Below are positions 26,131-36,326 of a DNA stretch of 64,000 bases, in pieces. Position numbers and translations under genes: made by a program. The DNA is from Bacillus nakamurai (GTDB lineage: Bacteria; Bacillota; Bacilli; Bacillales; Bacillaceae): assembly GCF_001584325.1 (NCBI RefSeq), contig NZ_LSAZ01000008.1, forward strand, positions 1 through 64,000. Direction: 5' to 3'. Below the pieces are notes generated by a model. It was not told the DNA's origin. It searched no databases and saw nothing but the letters and a program-made list of their open reading frames with translations. The first letter of the stretch is position 1. The number at the start of each line of letters is the position of its first letter.

Positions 26131-27455
26131 CAAAAGGAATTAAGATTGTAACGATTGGCGGAGGATCAAGCTATACACCGGAGCTTGTGGAAGGTTTGAT
26201 TAAACGGTACGATGAACTGCCTGTCAGAGAATTGTGGCTTGTCGACATTCCCGCAGGCGAGAAAAAGCTGAACATCGTCGGCACACTCGCAAAGCGCATG
26301 GTTGAAAAAGCCGGTGTTCCGATTGACATTCACTTGACGCTCGATCGCAGAGAGGCGCTGAAAGACGCCGACTTTGTGACCACTCAGTTCCGTGTCGGTC
26401 TCCTTGAGGCGCGCGCCAAGGATGAACGGATTCCTTTGAAATACGGCGTTATCGGCCAGGAAACAAACGGTCCCGGCGGATTGTTTAAAGGACTGCGCAC
26501 CATCCCGGTCATGCTGGACATTGCCAAAGACATTGAAGAGCTTTGCCCGAACGCATGGCTTGTAAACTTTACAAACCCGGCCGGCATGGTCACCGAAGCC
26601 CTGCTCCGCTACTCCAATCTGACAAAAGTCGTCGGTCTTTGTAATGTGCCGATCGGCATCAAAATGGGCGTTGCGAAAGCATTGGATGTCGACGTCAGCA
26701 GGATAGAGGTGCAATTTGCCGGATTGAACCACATGGTCTTCGGACTTGATGTCTTCTTAGATGGAGTCAGTGTAAAAGATAAGGTCATTGAAGCCATGGG
26801 GGATCCGAAAAATGCCATGACGATGAAAAACATTTCAGGAGCAGAGTGGGAGCCTGAATTTCTGAAGGCGCTCGATCTGATTCCTTGCGGCTATCACCGC
26901 TACTATTTCAAAACGAAAGAAATGCTTGAGCATGAGATTGAAGCGTCACAAACAGAAGGAACCCGCGCCGAGGTGGTGCAAAAGGTAGAAAAAGAACTGT
27001 TCGAACTGTACAAAGATCCGAACCTCGCCATCAAGCCGCCGCAGCTTGAGAAACGGGGAGGCGCGTACTACAGTGACGCGGCATGTAATCTGATCAGCTC
27101 CATCTATAATGACAAACACGACATTCAGCCTGTCAATACTGTAAACAACGGGACGATTGCCAGCATCCCGAATGATTCGGCTGTTGAAGTGAACTGTGTT
27201 ATGACGAAAAACGGTCCGAAGCCGATCGCAGTCGGCGACTTGCCGGTATCGGTCAGAGGCCTCGTGCAGCAGATCAAATCATTTGAGCGTGTCGCCGCCG
27301 AAGCTGCCGTCACTGGTGATTATCAAACGGCGCTTCTCGCGATGACGATTAATCCGCTCGTGCCGTCAGACTCCGTAGCAAAAGCCATTTTGGATGAAAT
27401 GCTTGAAGCGCATGAAGAGCATTTGCCGCATTTCTTTAAATCGATTGAAGCGTAA
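26127..27455 (+). CDS. licH: 6-phospho-beta-glucosidase LicH (GH4)
   Basis: Cytoplasmic glycosidase of 442 residues, family GH4, which uses NAD+ and a divalent metal in an oxidation-elimination mechanism. The dinucleotide-binding loop is [15 protein letters not shown] at the N-terminus. Metal-site residues appear in VGLCNVPIG (Cys) and CGYHRYYF (His). It cleaves the phosphorylated disaccharides made by the LicBCA system. It overlaps licA by four bases (ATGA) and ends the operon. Confidence 0.93.
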   Translation: MTKGIKIVTIGGGSSYTPELVEGLIKRYDELPVRELWLVDIPAGEKKLNIVGTLAKRMVEKAGVPIDIHLTLDRREALKDADFVTTQFRVGLLEARAKDERIPLKYGVIGQETNGPGGLFKGLRTIPVMLDIAKDIEELCPNAWLVNFTNPAGMVTEALLRYSNLTKVVGLCNVPIGIKMGVAKALDVDVSRIEVQFAGLNHMVFGLDVFLDGVSVKDKVIEAMGDPKNAMTMKNISGAEWEPEFLKALDLIPCGYHRYYFKTKEMLEHEIEASQTEGTRAEVVQKVEKELFELYKDPNLAIKPPQLEKRGGAYYSDAACNLISSIYNDKHDIQPVNTVNNGTIASIPNDSAVEVNCVMTKNGPKPIAVGDLPVSVRGLVQQIKSFERVAAEAAVTGDYQTALLAMTINPLVPSDSVAKAILDEMLEAHEEHLPHFFKSIEA

Positions 27456-27462
27456 CATGCAC

Positions 27463-27494
27463 AAAAAAACCCGGAGGCGTATCCGGGTTTTTTT
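27463..27494. terminator. Bidirectional terminator between licH and ilvK
   Basis: A 13-base inverted repeat (27463-27475 with 27482-27494) combining an A/T run with ACCCGGA and TCCGGGT. Confidence 0.88.
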
Positions 27495-27498
27495 ATCG

Positions 27499-28587
27499 TT
27501 ATTTTGATTTGCTGAGGGAGGCGACTTCTGTCGTCCATCCGAATACGTCAGCTTCGGCGCCTTTTTGAATGCCTGTAATGGTATCGTACAATTTTTTTGA
27601 TATTTCTCCAGTCTCACCGTTATGAATCACAAGGTTTTTATCTTGCCAGATCAGTTCGCCGACCGGAGAAATGACCGCCGCGGTGCCTGTTCCGAATGCT
27701 TCTTCCAAAAGGCCGTCACGATGCGCCTGAATGACTTCATCAATGGAAATTTTACGCTCGGAAACAGGAAGGCCCCAGTGTTTCAAAAGGGTGATGACCG
27801 AGTTTCTCGTGATGCCTTCAAGAATGCTTCCGTTCAGCTGCGGCGTCACAATCTCGCCGTTGATTTTGAAGAAGATGTTCATACTGCCGACTTCTTCGAT
27901 ATACTTTTTCTCGATGCCGTCCAGCCAAAGAACTTGAGAAAAGCCCTTTTCCTCAGCGACCTGCTGCGCCTTTAAGCTTGAGGCGTAGTTTCCGGCCGTT
28001 TTCGCGTTTCCCGTACCGCCTTTTACGGCGCGGACGAATTCGTTTTCCACCGCAATTTTGACCGGTTTAATGCCTTCTTTGTAGTAAGAGCCGACCGGCG
28101 ACAAAATGATAAAAAGCTTGTACGTATGGGATGCCGCCACACCGAGGAAAGGCTCGGTCGCAATGATAAACGGACGGATATAAAGAGAGGTGCCTTCCGC
28201 TTTCGGAATCCAGTCTTTATCAAGGGCCACGAGCTGCTTCAGGCCTTTGAGGACAAGCTCTTCATCAATTTGCGGTATGCAGAGGCGGTCATTTGACTGA
28301 TTCAGGCGCTCCATATTTTTATCAGGTCTGAACAGCAGCACCTCTTCATCCTTCGTTACGTAAGCCTTAAGCCCTTCGAATACGGTTTGGCCGTAGTGAT
28401 ACACCATGGCCGCAGGGTCCATTGAGATAGGCTGGTAAGGAATGATTCTGGGATCGTACCAGCCTTGATCGGCATCGTAATCCATGACAAACATATGGTC
28501 GGTAAAAATTCTGCCAAATGAAAGGTCATGGGGATCCGGTTTTGGTTTTTTGGCTGATGTCAATTCAACACGAATGTCTTGTTTCAT
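27499..28587 (-). CDS. ilvK: Branched-chain amino acid aminotransferase IlvK (YwaA)
   Basis: PLP-dependent class IV aminotransferase of 362 residues that makes leucine, isoleucine and valine from their keto acids and, in Bacillus, can form methionine from ketomethiobutyrate. Motifs: [14 protein letters not shown] near residue 75, the PLP lysine in [13 protein letters not shown], and [14 protein letters not shown] at 28587 follows GGGAGACAG; the upstream frame from 28620 is not needed. The gene lies downstream of the dlt operon in the same direction but has its own promoter region and terminator. Confidence 0.92.
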   Translation of the reverse strand: MKQDIRVELTSAKKPKPDPHDLSFGRIFTDHMFVMDYDADQGWYDPRIIPYQPISMDPAAMVYHYGQTVFEGLKAYVTKDEEVLLFRPDKNMERLNQSNDRLCIPQIDEELVLKGLKQLVALDKDWIPKAEGTSLYIRPFIIATEPFLGVAASHTYKLFIILSPVGSYYKEGIKPVKIAVENEFVRAVKGGTGNAKTAGNYASSLKAQQVAEEKGFSQVLWLDGIEKKYIEEVGSMNIFFKINGEIVTPQLNGSILEGITRNSVITLLKHWGLPVSERKISIDEVIQAHRDGLLEEAFGTGTAAVISPVGELIWQDKNLVIHNGETGEISKKLYDTITGIQKGAEADVFGWTTEVASLSKSK

Positions 28588-28646
28588 AGTGGTCTGTCTC
28601 CCTATTGATGTTATTGTCAAACTTATTTGAAAATAATTTATATTCT

Positions 28647-28674
28647 ATTGTATACCTTCAACAAATATTCGCAA
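28647..28674 (-). promoter_or_regulatory. Candidate sigma-A promoter of ilvK
   Basis: On the minus strand TTGCGA (28674-28669), 16 bases, then TACAAT (28652-28647). Located about 60 bases before the ilvK start. Confidence 0.4.
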
Positions 28675-28711
28675 TAGTTTTCCTCAAATTTGTGAAAAAA
28701 TCAAATCAAAC

Positions 28712-28741
28712 AAAAAGCAGGGGAGAAAATGGCCCCCCTGC
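28712..28741 (-). terminator. Terminator of the dlt operon
   Basis: Stem GCAGGGG/CCCCTGC (28717-28723 with 28735-28741); on the minus strand it is followed by TTTTTG. Lies 36 bases after dltD. Confidence 0.75.
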
Positions 28742-28776
28742 GTGTTCGTTTTTTCTGTGTTCGATCATCACCGTGC

Positions 28777-29961
28777 TTAGTGAACCGTCACCTTGCCGGT
28801 TTTATAAAACTGCTCCATCGCTTTATCGACATATACCCAGCCCTTCCAGGCAATATGGATGGTGTCTTTCATAAAGTACGGATCATGTTCGTGCCCCGAT
28901 AAGTCTGCAACTTGGAAGCCCTTGGCTTTAATTTGCTTTGTGACTTTTTTATAGTAATCGGTGCGGCCTTTTTTCGGGAAGCCGGTGTAGTCGTAAAACT
29001 TACCGTTTACCGGAATGACAACGAACATCGGTTTAGCCCCGGCATCCTTCAGGATATCGAGCATATCTTCAAAATCACTGTATTCCAACGATTTTTTATA
29101 AGCGTATGTTCTCCCTTTGTTGGAACCTTTTGCTTTTGGCACTTTATTCTTGATATTTTTATAAACTGAGTCGTCTATAAAAAATTGATTGGTCCGGGAG
29201 TGTTCTTTTCCGTATTGAGAGGCCAGCTTTTCAAGTGCAGACCATGACTTTCCTTTAAGGTTTTCGTTAATGGATCGTTTCGGTCCCTGCGGCTCTTCAA
29301 TAGAGTAGTATAGGTCTTTCTTTTCTAAAATATTGTAATAAAGTTTCGCGGCCGGCGTTAATGCGTTAACCTTCCAAGTCTGGCCTTTGAGAATGGCTTT
29401 AAACAGTTCAGAAAGTACGGCATCATGCTGAACGACTTTGTAGTGCAGCATACGTTGTATTAATTGTTTTTTTAAACCCGGCTCAATATCATTATTAAAA
29501 GCCAAGTGAAGTGCTTGCAATGACGAGAAATTGGGTGCGAAATGCTGTTCGTTCGAACCATGCTTAGTAAACCATTGCGGCGAAACAATGAAAACCATTT
29601 TTTTGCCCTTGAGCTGATCAGCGTGGGCGGCAAAGTTAATGGCATGAATTAATGATTGCGAACCGCCTTTTCCGACAAGATAAGGCGTGAATCCTTGATT
29701 ATTCACCTTGAAATAGTTAGACGGATGAAACTCATCCAGTCTGGAAAGCTCGGAAGAACCGAATATCGGCATATACTTCGGGTCTTCGAACATTTTGTTT
29801 TGCAGATAGAGCCCTTGGAACATATTCGGGCTTAAGGCTGCTGCCGACTCTTCGACACGTTTTTCCGGAATGAAGCGCGTAAGCCATGAAGCCGGAACGG
29901 CAATGGCTCCGGCAAACAGGACAAACGCTAAAATAATTGGGCCAAAGAAACGCTTTTTCAT
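28777..29961 (-). CDS. dltD: D-alanyl-lipoteichoic acid biosynthesis protein DltD
   Basis: Membrane-anchored SGNH-type esterase/transferase of 394 residues needed to place D-alanine on teichoic acids outside the membrane. One N-terminal transmembrane helix (about residues 5-25) is followed by an extracytoplasmic domain. The catalytic serine motif is FGSSELSRLD near residue 68 and the distal Asp/His block appears near KDTIHIAWKGWVY close to the C-terminus. It directly follows dltC and ends the operon. Confidence 0.92.
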   Translation of the reverse strand: MKKRFFGPIILAFVLFAGAIAVPASWLTRFIPEKRVEESAAALSPNMFQGLYLQNKMFEDPKYMPIFGSSELSRLDEFHPSNYFKVNNQGFTPYLVGKGGSQSLIHAINFAAHADQLKGKKMVFIVSPQWFTKHGSNEQHFAPNFSSLQALHLAFNNDIEPGLKKQLIQRMLHYKVVQHDAVLSELFKAILKGQTWKVNALTPAAKLYYNILEKKDLYYSIEEPQGPKRSINENLKGKSWSALEKLASQYGKEHSRTNQFFIDDSVYKNIKNKVPKAKGSNKGRTYAYKKSLEYSDFEDMLDILKDAGAKPMFVVIPVNGKFYDYTGFPKKGRTDYYKKVTKQIKAKGFQVADLSGHEHDPYFMKDTIHIAWKGWVYVDKAMEQFYKTGKVTVH

Positions 29962-30198
29962 TTACTTCAACTCAGTCAGTTTGTTTACAATGTTGTTTGG
30001 CGTATTCCATTCATCACGGTCAAATTCAGTGATGGGCACAGTAATGCCGAAACGGTTTTCGATGGCAACAAGCAGTTCTACAGTTCCGAAAGAATCAAGC
30101 AGTCCTTCTTCAAAAATATCGATATCAGGATTTTCCTTTACAACATCCTCCTGACAAACTTCAGCTAATACGTCTAATACCTCTTGTTTAAATTCCAT
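29962..30198 (-). CDS. dltC: D-alanine carrier protein DltC
   Basis: Acyl-carrier-type protein of 78 residues. The phosphopantetheine serine is in [14 protein letters not shown] (about residue 35). DltA loads it with D-alanine and DltB passes the residue across the membrane. GGAGAT ribosome site lies before the ATG at 30198; 16 nt separate it from dltB. Confidence 0.93.
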   Translation of the reverse strand: MEFKQEVLDVLAEVCQEDVVKENPDIDIFEEGLLDSFGTVELLVAIENRFGITVPITEFDRDEWNTPNNIVNKLTELK

Positions 30199-30214
30199 GT
30201 GTTTTCAATCTCCT

Positions 30215-31402
30215 TTAATGATGATGAAATGGTTTTCCTGAGAAAATATAAAATCCGAAGCATACGAAATGGAACGTAATCACGATGGCTAATATCGTTG
30301 TGAAACGATTGGACGGCAGCCACTTATATTTTTTATTCCATTTCTCAAAAAAGTTATACCCCGTCATTAAAACGGCGTGATACAGGCCGTACACAATGTA
30401 TTGCAGGGCGAGCCCATGCCAAACACCCATCAGCATGAACAGCAGGAAATACCCGATGTTCGAGACGGCCATTCGGTTCTTAATCCATTTTTTCTTTGTC
30501 ATCCAGAAGACAAAGCGCATAAATACGTAGTCTCTGAACCAGAAGGAAAGCGACATATGCCAGCGGTTCCAGAAGTCTTTAATGTTTCTGCTGATAAACG
30601 GCAGGTTAAAGTTTTCCGGTGATCTGATTCCCATGATATAACTGACACCGACGGCAAACATCGTGTAACCCGCAAAATCGAAAAACAGGTACATGCTGTA
30701 ACCGTACATATACAGCACATTACCCAGCAGCTTATTGTGGGTGATGTGCGGCAGATTCATAATGAAATAGGTGTTAATCGCATATCCGATAATGAATTTG
30801 TATAAGAAACCGATAAAAATTTTATGAATGCCGGTATACAATAAGTCTGCGTATTCCTCTTTTGTCCATATTTTCTGTTCATCCTTTGCAAATCTGCGGT
30901 ACCTGTCGATCGGACCGGAGGAGATGGTCGGGAAAAACATAATAAAATACAGAAGACGATGCAGAGGCAGCTTTTCTTTGATTAATCCGTCTCTCGTTTC
31001 CATGATCAGCTGGACGCCTTTGAAGGTCAGATAGGAAATTCCTAAAAAGCTGATCAGGTTATGAACCGGCGGATGATGAGGCTCCGGCATAAAGAAAAAC
31101 GGCCATAACTTAGATAAAAACAGGGGTAAAATGGACGCAATCACGGCCATACTGAAGACAAAGCCGCTGTTTGCCTTCAGCCTGTAAGCGAGATACCCCC
31201 TGATTAAAAGCACCTGCCATAGCGTAAACAAGCACAATGCAATGACGCCGTGCAGATCGTGTGAAAAAATCAAAGCCAATATGATGATAGAAATAAACAT
31301 GTTGTATCCTTGGAATCTCTTGCCGTTCAGCCCTAAAATGATCGTCGGCAAGAGAAGGATTCCAAGTAAAATAAAGAAGAAAAACGAGCTGTAAGGCGTC
31401 AT
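30215..31402 (-). CDS. dltB: MBOAT acyltransferase DltB
   Basis: Polytopic membrane-bound O-acyltransferase of 395 residues with about eleven helices. It accepts D-alanine from DltC and moves it outward. The conserved active-site histidine sits in [14 protein letters not shown] (about residue 336), with another conserved histidine in [12 protein letters not shown]. It overlaps the end of dltA by four bases. Confidence 0.93.
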   Translation of the reverse strand: MTPYSSFFFFILLGILLLPTIILGLNGKRFQGYNMFISIIILALIFSHDLHGVIALCLFTLWQVLLIRGYLAYRLKANSGFVFSMAVIASILPLFLSKLWPFFFMPEPHHPPVHNLISFLGISYLTFKGVQLIMETRDGLIKEKLPLHRLLYFIMFFPTISSGPIDRYRRFAKDEQKIWTKEEYADLLYTGIHKIFIGFLYKFIIGYAINTYFIMNLPHITHNKLLGNVLYMYGYSMYLFFDFAGYTMFAVGVSYIMGIRSPENFNLPFISRNIKDFWNRWHMSLSFWFRDYVFMRFVFWMTKKKWIKNRMAVSNIGYFLLFMLMGVWHGLALQYIVYGLYHAVLMTGYNFFEKWNKKYKWLPSNRFTTILAIVITFHFVCFGFYIFSGKPFHHH

Positions 31403-32910
31403 ACAATAACCTCTTCACCAATGCGTTTACGGTCAATCTTGCCGTTCGCAGTCATTTGAATCTGATCCTGATAAATGAATTTTCTCGGGATCATATAGGC
31501 CGGAAGTGAAGCGGCTAATTCTTTCTTAATGGCGCTTGTCAGCTGAAATTCTTTTTCAAAGTCATGTTTTTCAGGTACGATTGCGGCGATAAGATATTCG
31601 ACAGGTCCGTTAGGCTGATACGGGATGACAACCGCTGAGCGCACATATTGAGACTGCCTTACGTGAACTTCAATTTCTTCAAGCTCCATGCGGTAGCCGT
31701 GCAGCTTAATTTGGAAATCAAGGCGTCCTTGGCAGAAAATCTGACCGTCTTGAGCATAACCGGCGTCGCCCGTACGGTATGCCCACTGTCCGTCAAAAGA
31801 AAAAAACGCTTTTTCAGTCAGTGACGGTTCTCCGAGATAGCCTTTGCTCACGCTTGGGCCGGCGATGATGATTTCCCCTTTTTCTCCGTCCGGAAGCTTA
31901 TTCCCGTTTTCATCCATGATGCAGATGTTCATATCGGGTTTTGCAAAACCGACCGGCAGGGACTCATTTTCATCAATGATCTGCTGCGTGATTTCTACGG
32001 AGGTTACCGCAACCGTTGTTTCAGTCGGGCCGTATGTGTTGAATAAGCGGGCCTTCGGGAAACGGTTCAAAAGCTCCTGTGCAACCGCAACGGGAAGCGC
32101 TTCTCCGCAAAACATAAACACTTCTGCGCCTGGCAGCAGTTCTTGCGTAAAGCCGGGATCCATCAGGCACATTTGGACGAATGACGGTGTTGATGTCCAG
32201 ACGTTAAGGCTGGATTTCTCCAGCTCTTCAAACAATACTTTCGGTTTATTGATCTTATCTTTTGTCACGCAGTGCAGCGTGCCGCCCGTTTGAAGTGACG
32301 GGAAGATGTCCATGACGGATAAATCAAAAGAAAACGGTGCTTGGTTTAAGAATGTTTTTCCCTCGCCCACAGGAAAATCTCTGCAAATCCAGTCTGTAAA
32401 GCTTTGCAGGTTATCGGATGAAATCTGCACGCCCTTTGGATTTCCTGTGCTGCCGGACGTGTAAATAATATAAAAGGTGTCTTGTTCTTTCACCCAGTGC
32501 TCACGGCTGACGTTCGCATCACCGTCTGCAGCAAGCTCTTCAGGCGTAACGGTTTTAATCAGATTGCTTCCCGTATCGACTGCATCGCCAGATACGTTAA
32601 TGAATAGCTCTGCGCCTGAGCTTTCAATGATTTTGACAATCCGTTCCGCCGGAATGGAGACATCGACAGGGATGTAAGGGCGCCCTGCTTTTACGCAGCC
32701 CAAAAAGGAAACGAGCATATTCGGCTCCATATGTCCGTATACCACGACGGGTGTTTTTGAACCGTCAGGTGTGTGTGTTTGAATGGCAGACGCAGTCCGT
32801 TCCGACATATCCCATAATTCCCGATAAGTGAGGGAATCATCCAAGGAACGAAACGCATCGGCTTGCGGCTTGGTGTCCGCGTATTTTTTTATAGCATCAA
32901 GTAGTTTCAT
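31399..32910 (-). CDS. dltA: D-alanine--DltC ligase DltA
   Basis: Adenylate-forming ligase of 503 residues that activates D-alanine with ATP and loads it on DltC. Core motifs: [18 protein letters not shown] (about residue 150), [24 protein letters not shown], and the C-terminal catalytic lysine in [25 protein letters not shown] precedes the ATG at 32910. D-alanylation lowers envelope charge and raises resistance to cationic antimicrobial peptides. Confidence 0.94.
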   Translation of the reverse strand: MKLLDAIKKYADTKPQADAFRSLDDSLTYRELWDMSERTASAIQTHTPDGSKTPVVVYGHMEPNMLVSFLGCVKAGRPYIPVDVSIPAERIVKIIESSGAELFINVSGDAVDTGSNLIKTVTPEELAADGDANVSREHWVKEQDTFYIIYTSGSTGNPKGVQISSDNLQSFTDWICRDFPVGEGKTFLNQAPFSFDLSVMDIFPSLQTGGTLHCVTKDKINKPKVLFEELEKSSLNVWTSTPSFVQMCLMDPGFTQELLPGAEVFMFCGEALPVAVAQELLNRFPKARLFNTYGPTETTVAVTSVEITQQIIDENESLPVGFAKPDMNICIMDENGNKLPDGEKGEIIIAGPSVSKGYLGEPSLTEKAFFSFDGQWAYRTGDAGYAQDGQIFCQGRLDFQIKLHGYRMELEEIEVHVRQSQYVRSAVVIPYQPNGPVEYLIAAIVPEKHDFEKEFQLTSAIKKELAASLPAYMIPRKFIYQDQIQMTANGKIDRKRIGEEVIV

Positions 32911-32925
32911 AGTAATCCTCCCCGA

Positions 32926-33075
32926 TTAGAAGTCGTTGTAAATATAGGTGCCGGTATTTGCTGTGTGAAATCCGTACATCCAAAAGAGCAATACTAGTAT
33001 TAGAAAATAAAAGCCCGTATGAAACGTCCATTTTATCAATGTATTTTCATAAGCACGTTTTAATATTCGCATCAT
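32926..33075 (-). CDS. dltX: DltX, small membrane protein of the dlt operon
   Basis: A 49-codon gene just upstream of dltA (gap 15 nt). The product begins MMRILKRAYENTLIKW, has one transmembrane helix (about residues 20-38, FYFLILVLLFWMYGF) and ends with TYIYNDF, the conserved C-terminal motif of DltX. DltX is required for D-alanylation and is now thought to carry the alanyl group to DltD through its C-terminal tyrosine motif. AAGGAATTTT lies before the ATG. It is the first gene of dltXABCD. Confidence 0.9.
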   Translation of the reverse strand: MMRILKRAYENTLIKWTFHTGFYFLILVLLFWMYGFHTANTGTYIYNDF

Positions 33076-33120
33076 GTTCAAAATTCCTTCCCCGATTATT
33101 CAATAATTACACCAGTATAT

Positions 33121-33146
33121 GACGATTAGATTAACAAAAAGTTTCA
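33121..33146 (-). promoter_or_regulatory. ECF sigma-type promoter of dltXABCD
   Basis: On the minus strand TGAAAC (33146-33141), exactly 16 bases, then CGTC (33124-33121): the consensus of the sigma-M/W/X group. It lies about 46 bases before dltX. In B. subtilis dlt is under sigma-X and sigma-M, which respond to envelope stress. Confidence 0.8.
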
Positions 33147-33410
33147 AAATATGTCTAATATCCTAAGCTTAAATTTTCCTTAAAAATGATCGGGAAACAA
33201 AAGACTGGAAAACAGCGCATCTATAAAAGACAAATGACCATAATAAAAAAGCGCAGTGGAGGCGGGATTTTTAACTTATCGCAAATATAAATGAGGTAAA
33301 AAATTTTTCGCGGCCTTTTCTTTCTCCAGGTTCTGATAAAACCCAAGGGAGAAGGGGATAAAGCCGTTTACAGACAAGAAAGAAGAACGCTTGTCCTAAA
33401 GCCTCGCATC
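33147..33410. other. dlt-menA divergent intergenic region
   Basis: No gene was seen between the dlt promoter and the menA promoter. An imperfect hairpin pairs TTCTCC near 33325 with GGAGAA near 33350 but lacks a clear T tract. Otherwise AT-rich without recognisable motif. Confidence 0.4.
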
Positions 33411-33439
33411 TTGTGAAATGAGGAAGAAATTATTATGAT
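33411..33439 (+). promoter_or_regulatory. Candidate sigma-A promoter of menA
   Basis: TTGTGA (33411-33416), 17-base spacer, TATGAT (33434-33439), about 90 bases before the menA ATG. Confidence 0.55.
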
Positions 33440-33528
33440 AGATAAGGTAGCAGAAACATGAAAACCCCAATTCAACACTACTGTTATCGGCTGACTGTGA
33501 AAGCCTTTTAATAGAAAGGAAGAGGAAA

Positions 33529-34464
33529 ATGAATCAAAACAATATGGGAGGCAGCCAAAAGACGCCTGAAAAGGAAAGCATGGGCCGTATTTTATGGCAA
33601 TTAACCCGCCCTCATACATTGACGGCATCGTTTGTGCCTGTATTGCTCGGCACCGTTTTGGCGATGTTTTATGTAAAGGTTGATTTCCTGCTGTTTCTGG
33701 CCATGCTGTTTTCCTGCCTATGGATTCAGATTGCCACGAACTTATTCAATGAATATTACGATTTTAAACGCGGTTTAGATACGGAGGATTCAGTGGGAAT
33801 CGGCGGAGCGATCGTCCGCCACGGCATGAAGCCGAAAACGATTTTGCAGTTGGCGCTCGGCTCTTATGCCATTGCGATTGTACTCGGTGTGTATATTTGC
33901 ATGAGCAGCAGCTGGTGGCTCGCGGCAATCGGACTTGTCGGCATGCTGATCGGCTACCTGTATACAGGCGGGCCGCTGCCGATCGCGTATACGCCGTTCG
34001 GTGAATTGTTTTCCGGCATCTGCATGGGGTCTGTTTTTGTCCTTATCTCTTTTTTCATTCAAACGGATATGATTAATAAACAAAGCATTTTGATCTCCAT
34101 CCCGATTGCGATTCTAGTCGGTGCAATTAACTTGTCCAACAACATTCGCGATATTGAGGAAGATAAAAAAGGCGGACGCAAAACATTGGCGATTTTGATG
34201 GGGCATAAGGGAGCCGTCATCATCTTGGCCGCATCATTTGCGATTGCTTACATCTGGATCGTCGGTCTGGTTCTGATGGGGTATACAAGCCCATGGCTGT
34301 TTCTCGTCTTTCTGAGCGTGCCGAAGCCCGTTCAGGCGATTAAGGGCTTTGTGAAAAACGAAATGCCGATGAACATGATTATCGCGATGAAATCAACGGC
34401 TCAAACGAATACATTCTTTGGATTCCTGCTTTCAATCGGACTCCTGATCAGCTATTTCCGCTGA
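33529..34464 (+). CDS. menA: 1,4-dihydroxy-2-naphthoate prenyltransferase MenA
   Basis: Integral membrane UbiA-family prenyltransferase of 311 residues. It joins 1,4-dihydroxy-2-naphthoate to a heptaprenyl chain, the membrane step of menaquinone synthesis. The two metal-binding aspartate motifs are visible: NLFNEYYDFKRGLDTED (about residue 67) and NNIRDIEEDKKGGRKT (about residue 200), among eight or nine hydrophobic segments. The ATG at 33529 follows GGAAGAGG. Menaquinone is the electron donor to both quinol oxidases encoded in this window. Confidence 0.93.
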   Translation: MNQNNMGGSQKTPEKESMGRILWQLTRPHTLTASFVPVLLGTVLAMFYVKVDFLLFLAMLFSCLWIQIATNLFNEYYDFKRGLDTEDSVGIGGAIVRHGMKPKTILQLALGSYAIAIVLGVYICMSSSWWLAAIGLVGMLIGYLYTGGPLPIAYTPFGELFSGICMGSVFVLISFFIQTDMINKQSILISIPIAILVGAINLSNNIRDIEEDKKGGRKTLAILMGHKGAVIILAASFAIAYIWIVGLVLMGYTSPWLFLVFLSVPKPVQAIKGFVKNEMPMNMIIAMKSTAQTNTFFGFLLSIGLLISYFR

Positions 34465-34474
34465 CGAAATGAAG

Positions 34475-34513
34475 AAAAAGCAAATGTCATAACTGCGGCA
34501 TTTGCTTTTTTTT
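34475..34513 (+). terminator. Terminator after menA
   Basis: A 12-base stem (AAAAAGCAAATG 34475-34486 with its complement 34499-34510) followed by further T. Confidence 0.85.
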
Positions 34514-34558
34514 ATTGATGATCCCGCTGACAATGAAATAAACTTCACGATTTTGTAA

Positions 34559-34584
34559 AGAACCTCACAGCAAACCGCCCCGTC
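34559..34584 (+). promoter_or_regulatory. ECF sigma-type promoter of sasA
   Basis: AGAACC (34559-34564), 16 bases, CGTC (34581-34584) resembles TGAAAC-N16-CGTC. In B. subtilis ywaC/sasA is induced by wall antibiotics through sigma-M and sigma-W, which agrees. Confidence 0.65.
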
Positions 34585-34619
34585 TAATACATGGACAGCA
34601 AAGCAAGGAGATGAAAAAA

Positions 34620-35252
34620 ATGGATTTGTCAACGACCCATATGGATGATTTAAAAACGGTCATGGAAGATTGGAAAAATGAATTATTAGTTTATAAATTT
34701 GCATTAGATGAGCTGGATACGAAGTTTTCTATTATCAGCCAGGAATATAATCTGATTCACGGGCATAACCCGATCGAACATACAAAATCGCGTGTGAAAA
34801 GCTTTGAAAGCATCGTCAATAAGCTGATGCGCAAAGGGTGCGATGTGACGACGCAGGAGATGAAAGAACATATCCATGATATTGCGGGTGTGCGGATTAT
34901 CTGTTCCTTTATTTCTGATATTTATAATATCGCGGAGGTCCTTAAGCAGCATAAGGATTTGAAGATTGTGAAGGTGAAGGATTATATTAAACAGCCAAAG
35001 CCGAACGGCTACCGCAGCCTGCATTTGATCATTGAGATTCCCGTCTATTTAACGAATCGGGTGGAATATGTAAAAGCGGAAATTCAAATCCGCACCATCG
35101 CCATGGATTTTTGGGCGAGCCTTGAGCATAAAATCTACTACAAATTAAATAACGAAGTCCCCAAGCAGCTGACGGACGAGCTGAAGGAAGCGGCGGAAAT
35201 CGCGCATTATTTAGACGAAAAGATGCTCGGGATTAAGAAAGAAGTGGATTGA
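34620..35252 (+). CDS. ywaC: Small alarmone synthetase SasA/RelP (YwaC)
   Basis: Single-domain (p)ppGpp/pGpp synthetase of 210 residues. It transfers pyrophosphate from ATP to GDP or GTP. RelA/SpoT synthetase motifs are visible: DIAGVRIICSF, KDYIKQPKPNGYRSLHLI, and VKAEIQIRTIAMDFWASLEHK with the catalytic Glu/Gln segment. No hydrolase, TGS or ACT domain. ATG at 34620 is chosen because AAGGAG at 34604-34609 is ten bases away; the ATG at 34611 is too close. A strong terminator follows. Confidence 0.92.
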   Translation: MDLSTTHMDDLKTVMEDWKNELLVYKFALDELDTKFSIISQEYNLIHGHNPIEHTKSRVKSFESIVNKLMRKGCDVTTQEMKEHIHDIAGVRIICSFISDIYNIAEVLKQHKDLKIVKVKDYIKQPKPNGYRSLHLIIEIPVYLTNRVEYVKAEIQIRTIAMDFWASLEHKIYYKLNNEVPKQLTDELKEAAEIAHYLDEKMLGIKKEVD

Positions 35253-35271
35253 CGGGGGCAGACTCCGTTTC

Positions 35272-35299
35272 GCTGCCGGGCTCTCCGGCAGCTTTTTTT
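35272..35299 (+). terminator. Terminator after sasA
   Basis: Stem GCTGCCGG (35272-35279) with CCGGCAGC (35285-35292), then seven T. Confidence 0.88.
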
Positions 35300-35355
35300 A
35301 TATCCCTTAACACCATCCTCTGAAAAAAGACAGCACATTCTATCAGCAAAAAACG

Positions 35356-35380
35356 GTTTAAATTTTTTAAAAAAGGGAAT
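35356..35380 (+). promoter_or_regulatory. Sigma-B promoter of gspA
   Basis: GTTTAA (35356-35361), 13-base spacer, GGGAAT (35375-35380): a full match to the sigma-B consensus, 35 bases before the gene. gspA is a classic sigma-B general stress gene in B. subtilis. Confidence 0.9.
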
Positions 35381-35414
35381 GAAACCTGTACAACAAAAAG
35401 GGAGATGAATATCA

Positions 35415-36275
35415 GTGGGAAAGAATGAAACTATGCATATCGTATCATGTGCCGATGATCATTATGCTTGTCATTTGGGTGGGATGTTCGCTTCTTTATT
35501 GATGAATAAGGACAAAACAAGAGAAGTAAAATTATATGTGATAGACGGCGGGATTACAGCCGAAAACAAGAAAAAGCTGGAGCAAACGACGATGTCATTC
35601 GGGACGCCTGTTGAATTTCTAGAGGTTGACGCCGATCAATACGAACATGCCGTTGAAAGCAGCCATATTACAAAAGCCGCTTATTACCGTATTTCCATTC
35701 CGGATTTAATAGAGGATGAAAGTGTAAAGCGGATGATTTATATCGACTGCGACGCGATCGTGATGGAGGATATTTCAACCTTATGGGATATGGATATTTC
35801 CCCGGCAATTGTCGCTGCGGTTGAGGATGCCGGACAGCACGAAAGACTGAAAAAAATGAACATCAGTGATACCGCCAAATATTTTAATTCCGGTATTATG
35901 ATGATTGATTTTGAACCTTGGAGAGAACAAAATATTTCTGAAAAGGTGATTCAGTTTATTAATGACAATAGTTCGGAGGATTTTCTCGTTTTTCATGATC
36001 AGGACGCGCTTAATGCCATATTATATGATCAATGGCATGAACTGCATCCGCGGTGGAACGCGCAGACCCATATCATGTTGAATGAAAAAACGCCTCCGAC
36101 ACTGACAGACCGGATACGCTATAGAGAAACGAGGACAGAACCGGCAATTGTTCACTTTTGCGGGGGAGACAAGCCATGGAATTCAGGTACGTCCCATCCT
36201 TACCGCGATCAATATTTCCGTTATATGTCATTTACGAAATGGCGTCCGGCAAGCCGGCCTGCCATTAACCAATAG
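35415..36275 (+). CDS. gspA: General stress protein GspA, GT8-family glycosyltransferase
   Basis: Family 8 glycosyltransferase of 286 residues, the length of B. subtilis GspA. The N-terminal nucleotide-sugar site begins MHIVSCADDHYA; the metal-binding DxD is in MIYIDCDAIV (about residue 105); a second conserved block is YFNSGIMMIDF, and the C-terminal HFCGGDKPWNS contains the family's His-Phe-x-Gly-x-x-Lys-Pro-Trp motif. Acceptor unknown. GTG start with GGGAG nine bases upstream. Induced by stress through the sigma-B promoter just upstream. It converges with epr. Confidence 0.92.
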   Translation: MGKNETMHIVSCADDHYACHLGGMFASLLMNKDKTREVKLYVIDGGITAENKKKLEQTTMSFGTPVEFLEVDADQYEHAVESSHITKAAYYRISIPDLIEDESVKRMIYIDCDAIVMEDISTLWDMDISPAIVAAVEDAGQHERLKKMNISDTAKYFNSGIMMIDFEPWREQNISEKVIQFINDNSSEDFLVFHDQDALNAILYDQWHELHPRWNAQTHIMLNEKTPPTLTDRIRYRETRTEPAIVHFCGGDKPWNSGTSHPYRDQYFRYMSFTKWRPASRPAINQ

Positions 36276-36283
36276 GGTGATGT

Positions 36284-36326
36284 AAACGCTTATGAAGCCG
36301 TTAGACGGCTCCTAAGCGTTTTTTTA
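36284..36326. terminator. Bidirectional terminator between gspA and epr
   Basis: Outer stem AAACGCTTA (36284-36292) with TAAGCGTTT (36313-36321) and inner stem AGCCG with CGGCT, with T run. Lies between converging genes. Confidence 0.85.
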
